Shown piece after piece: positions 1-11,642 of a DNA stretch of 64,000 nt. The stretch spans positions 1 through 64,000 of the forward strand of contig CAVUNO010000013.1 in the NCBI GenBank assembly GCA_963742875.1. The letters are read 5' to 3'. A program made the position numbers and the translations under genes. The notes beneath the pieces were generated by a model that had not been told where the DNA came from, ran no database searches, and worked only from the letters and a program-made list of their open reading frames with translations. Positions within the stretch are counted from its first letter, which is position 1; each line of letters begins with the position of its first letter. The stretch is from Bog-532 sp963742875. GTDB lineage: Bacteria; Actinomycetota; Actinomycetes; Streptosporangiales; Streptosporangiaceae.

Positions 1-120
1 GGGCTCGCTGGGCCGGTGTTCACGGCATGCCTGTTGCCGCGGGCAACCAATTCTCATATGGTCTAGACCATCGGCGGTGGCCGCCTGCCGCGTCACCGCC
101 AGGAACAGGCGGAGCGCTGG

Positions 121-163
121 ATCGAACGCCGTCTCCGGGGGTCCCCCGGGGGCGGCGTTCGAT
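121..163. terminator. long GC-rich hairpin upstream of gap
   Basis: An 11-bp perfect stem (121-131 with 153-163) encloses a second G/C palindrome (about 135-149). No T-run follows. It probably terminates transcription of a gene to the left of the window or isolates the gap promoter. No gene is recognised in bases 1-258. Confidence 0.5.
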
Positions 164-258
164 AGGGTCTTCAGGGACGAAAGGCTCTGTGGCGCCGGTG
201 GCCGACGGTCTTAAATCGGCCTCAATAGCAACACAGCGACAATGAGGAGAGCGGTGCT

Positions 259-1293
259 GTGACCATCCGCGTGGGCATTAACGGATTTGGCCGGATCGGC
301 CGTAACTACTGGCGCGCCGCCAACGCCGAGTTGATCGGCATGGCTGGCCGGGTCCCGGCGGGCGAGATCGAGATCGTGGCCGCCAACGACCTCACCGATA
401 CCGCCACGCTGGCGCATCTGCTGAAGTACGACACCGTACTTGGCACGCTGCCGCTGGACGTGTCCGTCTCCGGGGACTCCATCCGGGTGGGCGGCCAGTC
501 GGTCACGGTGCTGGCCGAGCGCGACCCGGCCAAGCTGCCCTGGAAGGACCTGGGCGTCGACGTCGTGCTCGAGTCCACCGGGCGCTTCACCAAGGCGGCG
601 GACGCCCGCAACCACCTCAACGCCGGCGCGAAGAAGGTCCTCATTTCCGCGCCCGCCAAGGAAGAGGACCTGACGGTCGTCCTGGGCGTGAACGACGGCG
701 ACTATGACCCGGCGAAACATCACATCATCTCCAACGCCTCCTGCACGACCAACTGCGTCGCGCCGATGGCGAAGGTGCTGCTGGAAAACTTCGGCATCGT
801 CAAGGGCCTGATGACGACGGTGCACGCCTACACCAACGACCAGGTCATCCTGGACTTCCCGCACAAGGACCTGCGCCGGGCCCGGGCCGCCGCGGTGAAC
901 ATCATCCCGACCACGACGGGCGCCGCCAAGGCCACTTCCCTGGTGCTGCCGGAGCTCAAGGGCAAGCTCGACGGCATGGCGCTGCGCGTGCCGGTGCCGG
1001 ACGGCTCGCTCGTCAACCTGGTCGTCCAGCTCAACCGCGAGGCGACCAAGGATGAGGTCAACACGGCCTTCCGTACGGCTGCCGAGGGCCCGCTCAAGGG
1101 CGTCCTGTACTACACCGAGGACGCTATCGTCTCCTCCAACATCGTCGGCTCGCCGGCGTCCTGCACCTTCGACGCCTCGCTGACCATGACGTTCGGCGAC
1201 CAGGTGAAGGTGCTCGGCTGGTACGACAACGAGTGGGGCTACTCCGCCCGGCTTGCCGACCTGACGGCGCTCATCGGCGCCCGGCTGTCCTAG
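259..1293 (+). CDS. gap: glyceraldehyde-3-phosphate dehydrogenase
   Basis: Converts glyceraldehyde-3-phosphate, NAD+ and phosphate to 1,3-bisphosphoglycerate in cytoplasmic glycolysis. The Rossmann start INGFGRIGR (residues 7-15), the catalytic-cysteine motif SNASCTTNC (Cys162), HAYTNDQ and the C-terminal WYDNEWGYS motif are all visible. The 344-residue length is slightly longer than the usual ~335, mainly through an extra stretch at residues 24-36. The GTG start at 259 follows a GAGGAGAG ribosome binding site. It opens a gap-pgk-tpiA cluster of the usual actinobacterial type, with pgk 38 bases downstream. Confidence 0.98.
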   Translation: MTIRVGINGFGRIGRNYWRAANAELIGMAGRVPAGEIEIVAANDLTDTATLAHLLKYDTVLGTLPLDVSVSGDSIRVGGQSVTVLAERDPAKLPWKDLGVDVVLESTGRFTKAADARNHLNAGAKKVLISAPAKEEDLTVVLGVNDGDYDPAKHHIISNASCTTNCVAPMAKVLLENFGIVKGLMTTVHAYTNDQVILDFPHKDLRRARAAAVNIIPTTTGAAKATSLVLPELKGKLDGMALRVPVPDGSLVNLVVQLNREATKDEVNTAFRTAAEGPLKGVLYYTEDAIVSSNIVGSPASCTFDASLTMTFGDQVKVLGWYDNEWGYSARLADLTALIGARLS

Positions 1294-1331
1294 CCGCGCA
1301 CCGCGCGGCGCCGAGCGAAAAGACGAAGGAA

Positions 1332-2584
<1,253 letters not shown>

Positions 2585-2588
<4 letters not shown>

Positions 2589-3403
2589 GCGGCCGGCGGG
2601 ACCGCAAGCCAGGCCTGCCGCTGATGGCCGGCAACTGGAAGATGAACGGCAACCACCTCGAGGCCATCGCACTGGTCCAGAAGCTGGCCTTCACGCTGTC
2701 CGATAAGGACTTCGACGCAGTGGACGTGGCGGTGCTGCCGCCGTTCACCTCGCTGCGCAGCGTGCAGACGCTGGTGGAAGGGGACCGGCTGCGGATCGCC
2801 TACGGGGCGCAGGACGTGTCCCAGCACCCCGCCGGCGCGTATACCGGTGAGATCTCGGCGTCGATGCTGGCCAAGCTCGGCTGCGATTACGTGCTGGCCG
2901 GGCATTCCGAGCGGCGCCAGTACCACCACGAGGACGACGCTCTGGTCAACGGCAAGGTGAAGGCCGCCCTGGGCGCCGAGATCACGCCCATCATGTGCGT
3001 CGGCGAGGCCCTGGAGATCCGCCAGCAGGGGCGGCAGGTGGAACACTGCGTCGGCCAGGTGACCGGATCGCTGGCCGGCATCCCCGCCGAGCAGGTGGCC
3101 GGCATGGTGATCGCCTATGAGCCGGTATGGGCGATCGGCACGGGTGAGGTCGCCACACCGGAGGATGCCCAGGAGGCCTGTGGGGCAATTAGAGAGTACG
3201 TTTCTGCGGTTCACGGGCGCGAGACGGCCAATAGTCTGCGTATCCTGTATGGCGGGTCGGTGAAGCACGACAACATCGCACCGATCATGGCGCAGCCGGA
3301 TGTCAACGGTGCCCTCGTTGGAGGGGCCAGCCTTGACGCCGCTGAGTTCGCTAGGATCTGCCGTTTTCGCGAGGTCGCCGATGCGGCTCAGCCTGGTCGC
3401 TGA
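2585..3403 (+). CDS. tpiA: triosephosphate isomerase
   Basis: Interconverts dihydroxyacetone phosphate and glyceraldehyde-3-phosphate. The N-terminal AGNWKMNGN motif with the substrate lysine, the catalytic histidine in LAGHSERR, the catalytic glutamate in AYEPVWAIGTG (loop 6 region) and the phosphate-binding YGGSVK motif are all intact. It is 272 residues, slightly longer than the ~255 typical, through short extensions at both ends. The last codons lie inside the first copy of a ~73-bp direct repeat (3386-3458), so the extreme C-terminus (AAQPGR) may be a product of that duplication. Confidence 0.97.
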
Positions 3404-3554
3404 CCTCCGGTCAGCTTCCGGAGGCCCGCAGTGTTGACCCGGGGGGGCGACCCCCCGGACCCCCCGGGGGTCGCCCCCCGGGGCTGAGCCTGGTCGCTGG
3501 CCTCCGGTCAGCTTCCGGAGGCCCGCAGTGTTGACCCGGGGGGCGACCCCCCGG
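3386..3554. repeat. pair of ~73-bp direct repeats between tpiA and secG
   Basis: Bases 3386-3458 and 3483-3554 are near-identical. They share the segment GCCTGGTCGCTG-CCTCCGG and end in a G-run/C-run palindrome of the type GGGGGGCGACCCCCC. A further inverted G/C block sits between the copies. The left copy starts inside the tpiA coding sequence, so this is a tandem duplication of the tpiA 3' end and its terminator-like hairpin. Confidence 0.85.
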
Positions 3555-3645
3555 GGCGCTGGCGTTGGTGCGGCCTGGGCAAGGACGCCGGGACCGCGTT
3601 CTGGCTTTGGCTAGTGGAGAGACAGGGAAGAGGGCACGAGCGGCG

Positions 3646-3876
3646 ATGGTCATCGGTGTTTCCGTCATCCTGATCATCACGAGCCTGGTGATGGTACTGC
3701 TGGTGCTGCTGCATAAGGGCAAGGGCGGCGGCCTGTCAGACATGTTCGGCGGTGGCGTCTCCTCGACGCTCGGTTCCTCCTCCGTGGTTGAGCGGAACCT
3801 CGACCGGATCACGGTCTTCTTCGGGATCCTCTGGTTCGTGAGCATTATCGGGCTGAACCTGCTGATCCTGCACTGA
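3646..3876 (+). CDS. secG: preprotein translocase subunit SecG
   Basis: Small accessory subunit of the SecYEG channel in the cytoplasmic membrane. It has 76 residues, two hydrophobic segments (about 2-22 and 53-74) and the conserved cytoplasmic loop HKGKGGGLSDMFGGG between them. The ATG at 3646 is chosen because the family begins at the first membrane segment; the in-frame upstream stretch shows no resemblance. secG next to tpiA is the normal actinobacterial arrangement. Confidence 0.95.
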   Translation: MVIGVSVILIITSLVMVLLVLLHKGKGGGLSDMFGGGVSSTLGSSSVVERNLDRITVFFGILWFVSIIGLNLLILH

Positions 3877-3961
3877 CCGGCTTTACTGGCCTTACCGATC
3901 GTCTATACCGACGTCCTTCCGCACCGGACGTGACGCATGTGCGCTATTCAAGGGGTGATCT

Positions 3962-4297
3962 GTGAGCAGTGGCAACGCCATCCGCGGCAGCAGGGTGGGC
4001 GCAGGTCCCATGGGCGAGGCCGAACGCGGCGAGTCCGCGCCTCGCGTCTGGGTGTCGTTCTGGTGTGCGAACCGGCACGAAACGCGCCCGAGCTTTGCGA
4101 CCGACGCATCCGTTCCGGACAGCTGGGAGTGCCCTCGGTGCGGGTACCCGGCCGGGCAGGACGAGCGGAACCCGCCCGCCCCGCCGCGCGCCGAGCCATA
4201 CAAGACGCACCTCGCCTACGTGAAGGAGCGCCGCACCGACTCCGATGGCGCCGCCATCCTCGCCGAGGCCCTCGACCGCTTGCGCAAGGGCGCCTGA
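3962..4297 (+). CDS. RbpA-family RNA polymerase-binding protein
   Basis: Actinobacteria-specific protein that binds RNA polymerase and the principal sigma factor and stabilises open complexes; here assigned by family resemblance. It has 111 residues with an N-terminal NAIRGSRVGAGP tail, a zinc-ribbon-like core with Cys at FWCANRHE and CPRCG, and a C-terminal ERR-ILAEALDRLR sigma-interaction helix. The GTG start at 3962 follows an AAGGGG site. A paralogue of the main rbpA is often found beside secG, so a secondary RbpA is as likely as the principal one. Confidence 0.88.
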   Translation: MSSGNAIRGSRVGAGPMGEAERGESAPRVWVSFWCANRHETRPSFATDASVPDSWECPRCGYPAGQDERNPPAPPRAEPYKTHLAYVKERRTDSDGAAILAEALDRLRKGA

Positions 4298-4331
4298 CCG
4301 GCCCGCCCCGTCACCCCCGTGCTCGTGATCG

Positions 4332-4368
4332 TGCGATAGGACCCGCGCTATGCGCGGGTCCTATCGCA
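4332..4368. terminator. bidirectional terminator between rbpA-like gene and gadB
   Basis: Perfect 17-bp stem (4332-4348 with 4352-4368) and a 3-base TAT loop. The sequence TGCGATAGGACCCGCGC pairs with its exact complement. It lies between two convergent genes, so it can stop transcription from both sides. Confidence 0.9.
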
Positions 4369-4403
4369 TATTGGCCACCTGGACCCCGGCCCGGCCGCCG
4401 GGC

Positions 4404-5807
4404 TCAGTGGCGGAAGGACTCGCGGGCCTTTTCGCCCACCAGCGGGATGGGGGGCCGGGAATTGGCTTCCAGCAGCTTGACCTGCTGGCGGATGTCGCCC
4501 AGCAGGCAACTGGCCAGGTCCATGCTGAAGCCGTTCCTGACCACGATCCGCAGCACCGCAGTCTGCTGCAGGTTGGCGGGGAAGGTGTAGGCCGGCACCA
4601 GCCAGCCGCGCCCCCGCAGGCGCTCGGAGATGTCAAAGACCGAGTACCCGGTGACGCTGTCGCTGAGCTTGAACGCGAAGACCGGAAGCTCTTTGCCCTC
4701 GCTGAGCAGCTCGAACGGGCCGATCTTGGCGATCCCTGACGCCAGGTAGACGGCGACGTCCTGGCAAGCCTGCTGCACGTCGCGGTAGCCCTTGAACCCG
4801 AGGCGGAGGAAGTTGTAGTACTGCGCGATGACGTTGGAGCCCGGCCGGGAGAAGTTCAGCGCGAACGTCGGCATCTGGCCGCCCAGGTAGTTGACGTTGA
4901 AGACGAGGTCGTCCGGCAGCGCGGCTGGCTCCCGCCACACCACCCAGCCCACCCCCGGGTAGACCAGGCCGTACTTGTGCCCGGAAGCGTTGATGGACGC
5001 CACCCGTGGCACCCGGAAGTCCCACTCCAGGAACGGCTGCAGGAAGGGCGCCACGAAGCCGCCGGAGGCCCCGTCGACGTGGATGGGGACGTCGTGGCCC
5101 TTGGTCTGCTGCACCTGGTCCAGCGCGTCGCTGATCTCCTTGACCGGCTCGTAGCTGCCGTCCATGGTCGAGCCCACGATGGCCACGACCCCGATCGTGT
5201 TCTGGTCGCACTGGGCCGCCGCCTCGGCCGCGGTCAGGTGCAGGCGGCCCGTTTCCATCGGCACCATCCGCGGCTCGACTTCCCAGTACCGGCAGAACTT
5301 CTCCCAGCAGACCTGCACGTTCGTGCCCATCACCAGGTTGGGCGCCGACGCGTCCTGGCCGGCCGTGCGGCGCGCCTTGCGCCAGCGCCACAGCAGCGCC
5401 ATCCCGCCGAGCATGCACGCCTCACTCGATCCCGTGGTCGAGCATCCGGTCGCGTTGCCCCCCACCGGCGAGTGCCACAGGTTGGCCAGGATGTTGATGC
5501 AGCGGCGCTCGATCTCGGCGGTCTGCGGATACTCGTCCTTGTCGATCAGGTTCTTGTCGAAGCACGCTGCCATCAGTTGGGTGGCCTCCGGCTCCATCCA
5601 GGTGGTGACGAAGGTCGCCAGGTTGAGCCGGGAGTTGCCGTCCAGGGTGAGCTCATCCTGCACCACCTGGGCCGCGGTGCGCGGCAGCTGGCCGTGATCG
5701 GGGAGCCGGAACCGGGGTATCTCAAGGCCCTTTTCCTGCACGTATACCGGGTTGATATCGACCTCCCGGTCCTGCTGAGACACGTCGACTTGCTTGTGCA
5801 GCGCCAC
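4404..5807 (-). CDS. gadB: glutamate decarboxylase
   Basis: PLP enzyme converting glutamate to GABA and CO2 while consuming a proton, usually part of acid resistance or GABA metabolism. It has 467 residues, the length of the GadB family. Visible are TTGSSEACMLGG, the PLP-ring motif HVDGASGG (243-250) and the Schiff-base lysine Lys278 in SGHKYG. The N-terminal LPDHGQLPRTAAQVVQDEL segment is typical. No glutamate/GABA antiporter is adjacent. It reads towards the rbpA-like gene and ends at the shared terminator. Confidence 0.96.
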   Translation of the reverse strand: MALHKQVDVSQQDREVDINPVYVQEKGLEIPRFRLPDHGQLPRTAAQVVQDELTLDGNSRLNLATFVTTWMEPEATQLMAACFDKNLIDKDEYPQTAEIERRCINILANLWHSPVGGNATGCSTTGSSEACMLGGMALLWRWRKARRTAGQDASAPNLVMGTNVQVCWEKFCRYWEVEPRMVPMETGRLHLTAAEAAAQCDQNTIGVVAIVGSTMDGSYEPVKEISDALDQVQQTKGHDVPIHVDGASGGFVAPFLQPFLEWDFRVPRVASINASGHKYGLVYPGVGWVVWREPAALPDDLVFNVNYLGGQMPTFALNFSRPGSNVIAQYYNFLRLGFKGYRDVQQACQDVAVYLASGIAKIGPFELLSEGKELPVFAFKLSDSVTGYSVFDISERLRGRGWLVPAYTFPANLQQTAVLRIVVRNGFSMDLASCLLGDIRQQVKLLEANSRPPIPLVGEKARESFRH

Positions 5808-6003
5808 CGTCGGCTCCCTGGGTGAGGTGATCGGCCATCGCGGGCCAGGCTATCGGTTCCCGGCGGCGCGACGAATGTTCCCGGGGGGCGGCCGGCCGAT
5901 GCGGCATCCACCGTTTGGCTGATGAGGCGCTCCGCCCGGCCCGCCACGAAATATGGCCCTGCGGGCGATGCCCGCCCCGGTTGCGGTGAGTGAACATGGA
6001 CGT

Positions 6004-6320
6004 ATGGCGGTCATCGAAGTCAGCGACCTGCACAAGGAGTACGGGCCCAAGGTCGCGGTGGACAGCGTGTCGTTCACCGTCCAGGCCGGCGAGATCTTCG
6101 GCATTCTCGGGCCGAACGGCGCCGGGAAGACCACGACCGTGGAATGCGTCGTGGGGCTGCGCAAGCCGGATCGCGGTCGTATCAGCGTGCTGGGCCTGGA
6201 TCCGCAGCGGGACCACGACGAGCTGCGCGAGCTGGTCGGCGTGTAGCTGCAGGACGGCCAGCTACCCGACAAGCTGCGGGTGAAGGAGGCGCTGGATCTG
6301 TACGCCTCGTTCTATCAGCG
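6004..6320 (+). pseudogene. ABC transporter ATPase, N-terminal fragment with nonsense codon
   Basis: The reading frame from the ATG at 6004 gives a drug/ABC-2-type ATPase N-terminus with Walker A LGPNGAGKTTT. It stops at a TAG at 6244-6246. The same frame continues after the stop as LQDGQLPDKLRVKEALDLYASFY, as in intact relatives that have Gln at the stop position, so a CAG to TAG change is likely. Homology then breaks near 6320, before the signature and Walker B motifs, and runs straight into the tail of a LuxR-type regulator in another frame. This is a dead remnant. Confidence 0.85.
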
Positions 6321-6563
6321 GCCCGGCTGCTCGGCCAGGTTCGGGCGCCGGCCCGGGAACCGCTGAGCGGGCGCGAGCTGGACGTGCTCGCGCTGATCGC
6401 GCGCGGCTCCTCCAACCGTGACACGGCGGCCCGCCTGTTCATCAGCGAGGCGACGGTGAAGACGCACCTGCTGCACATCTACGCCAAGCTCAACGTCAAC
6501 GACCGCGCGGCGGCCGTGGCGGCCGGGTTCGAGCGGGGCCTGCTGCCGCGCACCGTGGACTAG
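6319..6563 (+). pseudogene. NarL/LuxR-family response regulator, C-terminal fragment
   Basis: The frame ending at 6563 encodes a linker (AARLLGQVRAP) and a complete LuxR helix-turn-helix: LSGRELDVLALIARG, SNRDTAARLFISEATVKTHL and HIYAKLNVNDRAAAV. The N-terminal receiver domain with its phospho-acceptor Asp is absent. Upstream DNA belongs to a truncated ABC ATPase. ABC ATPase-permease-kinase-regulator operons are common in actinomycetes, so one deletion inside such an operon would explain the junction. Confidence 0.85.
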
Positions 6564-6738
6564 GTGTACTGACCATGGTCGTTTGTGACGGCGACACGAT
6601 CGGATGACTGGCCGGACTACCCGGCATATTGCCGAACATTGAGACCGCCGCCCGGTTAACCGCTCGCATGACCGGCTGCCGGGGGCGCATGGTTCAAAAT
6701 CTGTGGGTCTAACTAGGCGCCTGGCCGCGCCCGCTGGC

Positions 6739-7512
6739 CTACCTGCGGCCCGTCACCGTATACCGGCAGAGCAGGAAGCCCTGGTCCTCCAGGACATGCC
6801 CCAGCGTGACCGGGAGACCGCCCGGGAACTGCCCGCCGCCTTCGAGGATGCGGGCTGGCCCCGGGCCGGCCAGCCACGGGCTGACGGTCAGGCACAGCTC
6901 GTCGAGCAGGCCGCCGATGGTCAGTTCCGCCAGCAGGTGCGGGCCGCCCTCGGTGAGGACCCGCTGGTAGCCGCGCGCGGCCAGGCCGGTCAGCGCGGTC
7001 TTCAGGTCGACCTGCTCCGTGCCTGCGACCAGCACGTCCGCGTGCTCGGCGACCGCGGCCCGCTGGCGCTCCGGGACGCGAGCGGTGGTGATGACGATCG
7101 TGCGGGCGTTCGGCGGCGCCGCGGTCAGCAGCTCCAGGGCGGGATCCAGGTCGAGCCGCCCGGAGATGACCGCGATGGGGGGCGTCGCGGTGCGCCCCGC
7201 CCGCAGCTCCGGCTGGATCGACGCCGGCTGAGCCGGGCGATAGTGTTCGGCCCGGGCCGTCCCCGCGCCGACCAGGATCACGTCGGCGAGGCTGCGCAGC
7301 ACGCCGAAGATCTGCCGGTCGGCGGGGCCGGACAGGCCCCCGGAGCGGCCATCGACCGACGCCGCCCCGTCCACGCTGGCCACCATGTTCGCGCGCACCC
7401 ACGGGCGCCCGGTCGGCCCGGCCGGGCGATGAGGCGGATAGGCGTACAGCCGGGCGAGCTGCCCGCGATCGGCGTCGCCGGGAGGACCGCCGGCCGGATA
7501 CAGCTGCCGCAC
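6739..7512 (-). CDS. RibD C-terminal-domain reductase (pyrimidine/dihydrofolate reductase-like)
   Basis: Cytoplasmic NADPH-dependent reductase of the RibD-C/DHFR-like fold, 257 residues. Visible features are the N-terminal NMVASVDGAA motif, RSLADVILVGAGTAR, and the C-terminal cofactor segment VLTEGGPHLLAEL. In this family the protein may act as 5-amino-6-(5-phosphoribosylamino)uracil reductase or as a substitute dihydrofolate reductase; the substrate cannot be read from sequence. The GTG start at 7512 lies one base after the glgX stop (7514), so the two are co-transcribed and probably coupled. Confidence 0.85.
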   Translation of the reverse strand: MRQLYPAGGPPGDADRGQLARLYAYPPHRPAGPTGRPWVRANMVASVDGAASVDGRSGGLSGPADRQIFGVLRSLADVILVGAGTARAEHYRPAQPASIQPELRAGRTATPPIAVISGRLDLDPALELLTAAPPNARTIVITTARVPERQRAAVAEHADVLVAGTEQVDLKTALTGLAARGYQRVLTEGGPHLLAELTIGGLLDELCLTVSPWLAGPGPARILEGGGQFPGGLPVTLGHVLEDQGFLLCRYTVTGRR

Positions 7513-7513
7513 G

Positions 7514-9671
<2,158 letters not shown>

Positions 9672-9829
9672 TCGCCTCCTTCGCGTCGGTCCGGCGTATC
9701 AGGCCGCGGTGGTTTGTTCATCTTCATACCCGCGTAAGGCTACCGGGACGCGCATGGTGACGATATGCCGCAGACGATCGCGACGTGACGATAAAGCTGA
9801 CGGCCGGGGCGCCTCCGGCCCGTGCCAGC

Positions 9830-10786
9830 TCATACCGCGGCGGCGGCTCCGTCCGCGAGCGACTCGGCGTACCGGCCGAGGACCACATCCGCGACCTCGG
9901 GCGCGGCGCCGAGCACGGCGGAGACCACCGTCGCGCCCGCGGCCAGGCAGTCACCGCGGATCTGATCGGCGAAGATCCCGGGGGAGAGGAGGTAGCTGGC
10001 GACGAGGACGCGCCGGGCCCCGGCGCGGCGCGCCGCGGCCACCGCTTCCGGCGGGGTCGGCGACGTCGCCGACGCGTACGCGGCGACGACCGCACGCCAG
10101 CCCCGCTCGGACTGCCAGCGTGCGGCCAGATCGCTGATCACGGCGTTCGCGGCGGGGTCGCTGGAGCCGGCCGCCGCCAGCACCACGGCGGTCTCGCCGG
10201 GCGGCACCGCCTCGCCGGCGCTGGTGTCCTCGGGGCCCGCGTTCTGGCCCGCGTTCTGCCCTGCGTTCTGGGTGTCCGCCTCCTGCAGTGCCTCGGCCAG
10301 CCGCCGGTCCAGCGCGCGCAGCAGCAGCGGGTGCGGGCCGAGCGGGCGGCCGTAGGTGATGTCCAGCCGGGGCTGCGTGCTGCGCGCTTCGTGCAGCGCC
10401 TTCGGGATGTCGGTCTTGCTGTGGTACGCGGCCGTCAGCAGCAGCGGCAGGACGACGGCCGCCCCATCCAGGGCGCCGAGCGCCTGGCCCAGGGTGGGCG
10501 CCGCGTGCCCCAGGTAGGCGGCCCGCACGTCGAGACCCGGGTAACCGGCGCCGGCCGCGCGGCGGCACACCAGGTCCAGCAGCGCGCCGACGGTGGCGGC
10601 CGCGCGCGGATCTCTGCTCCCGTGCGCCACGGCCACCAGCGGCGGCGCCACCCGTGAGGACGCGGGCCGGGACCCCAGCGGTGCGGACCCCAGCGGTGCG
10701 GGCACCGCCGCCGGGAACGCGGGGGGGAACGCGGGCGGGGGGCTCAGAGATGAATGCCGCACTCGGTTTTCCCGGTCCCGGCCCAC
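9830..10786 (-). CDS. sirohydrochlorin chelatase (CbiX/SirB-like)
   Basis: Probably inserts Fe(II) into sirohydrochlorin to make siroheme, the cofactor of the sulfite reductase encoded upstream in the same operon. Two CbiX-like halves are visible: VAVAHGSRDPRAAATV with the metal-binding His, and AAAGSSDPAANAVI with the later ASYLLSPGIFADQI. Between them lies a low-complexity linker with three 12-base repeats encoding QNAG. The first ~45 residues (Pro/Ala-rich) overlap the end of cysH, and the true start may be further in. Cobalt specificity cannot be excluded, but the context favours iron. Confidence 0.85.
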   Translation of the reverse strand: MGRDRENRVRHSSLSPPPAFPPAFPAAVPAPLGSAPLGSRPASSRVAPPLVAVAHGSRDPRAAATVGALLDLVCRRAAGAGYPGLDVRAAYLGHAAPTLGQALGALDGAAVVLPLLLTAAYHSKTDIPKALHEARSTQPRLDITYGRPLGPHPLLLRALDRRLAEALQEADTQNAGQNAGQNAGPEDTSAGEAVPPGETAVVLAAAGSSDPAANAVISDLAARWQSERGWRAVVAAYASATSPTPPEAVAAARRAGARRVLVASYLLSPGIFADQIRGDCLAAGATVVSAVLGAAPEVADVVLGRYAESLADGAAAAV

Positions 10787-11490
10787 CGTCCGCTGCGCGG
10801 GTTCTCGCCCGGGGCCACCTGGCGCGTGCAGGTCGCGCAGCCGATCGACGGGTAACCGTCGTACACGAGCGGATTGACCAGGATGCCGTTGTCGGCAATG
10901 TAGTCATCGACCTGCTTGGCGGACCACCCGGCGATGGGGTTGACCTTGACCATCTCGCGGCGGCCGTCCCACTCCACCACGCTGGCGCCGCGGCGCTCCA
11001 CGGTCTCGTCGCGGCGCACGCCGGTGATCCAGGCGTCGTAGCGGCTGAGCGCCCGCTCCAGCGGCTCTACCTTGCGCAGGTAGCAGCACAGGTCCGGGTT
11101 ACGCCCGTAGAGCCGCGGCCCCAGCTCGGCGTCCTGCTCGGCCACCGTGCGGGACGGCGTGACGTTGATCAGGTTGACCGGGTGGACGGCGGACACCGCG
11201 TCCCGGGTACCGATGGTCTCGGCGAAGTGATAGCCGGTGTCGAGGAAGACGACGTCGATCCCGGGCGCGATGGCCGAGGCCATGTGGATGATCACCGCGT
11301 CGGTCATCGAGGACGTGACGCAGATGCGCTCCCCGAACGTTTCGGTGGCCCAGCGGAGAATGTCGTCCGCGGACGCGTCGGCCAGGTCCTCAGCGGCACG
11401 CGCGACGATCTGCTCCATACGGTGCGGTTCCTCCTGCTGAAGAGCTTCATCGACCACGGTCTCACTGGCAATTGTTGCCGCGGAACTCAC
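10744..11490 (-). CDS. cysH: assimilatory adenylyl-sulfate (APS) reductase
   Basis: Reduces activated sulfate to sulfite with thioredoxin. It has 248 residues with the PAPS/APS-reductase fold (VTSSMTDAVIIH, LDTGYHFAET). Both paired-cysteine motifs of the [4Fe-4S] APS-specific type are present: CCYLRKVEPL and GCATCTRQV. The C-terminal ECGIHL carries the catalytic cysteine. The iron-sulfur motif indicates APS rather than PAPS as substrate. Its ATG (11490) overlaps the stop of the preceding zinc-ribbon gene. Confidence 0.95.
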   Translation of the reverse strand: MSSAATIASETVVDEALQQEEPHRMEQIVARAAEDLADASADDILRWATETFGERICVTSSMTDAVIIHMASAIAPGIDVVFLDTGYHFAETIGTRDAVSAVHPVNLINVTPSRTVAEQDAELGPRLYGRNPDLCCYLRKVEPLERALSRYDAWITGVRRDETVERRGASVVEWDGRREMVKVNPIAGWSAKQVDDYIADNGILVNPLVYDGYPSIGCATCTRQVAPGENPRSGRWAGTGKTECGIHL

Positions 11491-11642
11491 AGGGCCGCTC
11501 CTATTCCGGCGAAACGTAGCTGGAAGCTGCGGGTGCAGCTACGGCAGTGCCAGTCCCCGTCCGCTGCCCCCTGCGGCTCGAGGTCTTCCTCTCCGCAGTA
11601 CGGGCAGTAGAACGGAACGGCCCGGGCCGTGTGGGTGGTCAT
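11487..11642 (-). CDS. small zinc-ribbon protein of the sulfite-reductase operon
   Basis: A 51-residue protein with two CxxC pairs, FYCPYCGEEDL and WHCRSCTRSF, spaced as a rubredoxin-like or zinc-ribbon fold. A short protein of this kind is commonly found between the sulfite reductase and APS reductase genes of actinomycetes; its function is unknown. The ATG at 11642 overlaps the inferred sir stop (TGA at 11639-11641) and its own stop overlaps cysH. A raw reading-frame scan fuses it to sir because of the sir frameshift, and I reject that fusion. Confidence 0.85.
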   Translation of the reverse strand: MTTHTARAVPFYCPYCGEEDLEPQGAADGDWHCRSCTRSFQLRFAGIGAAL

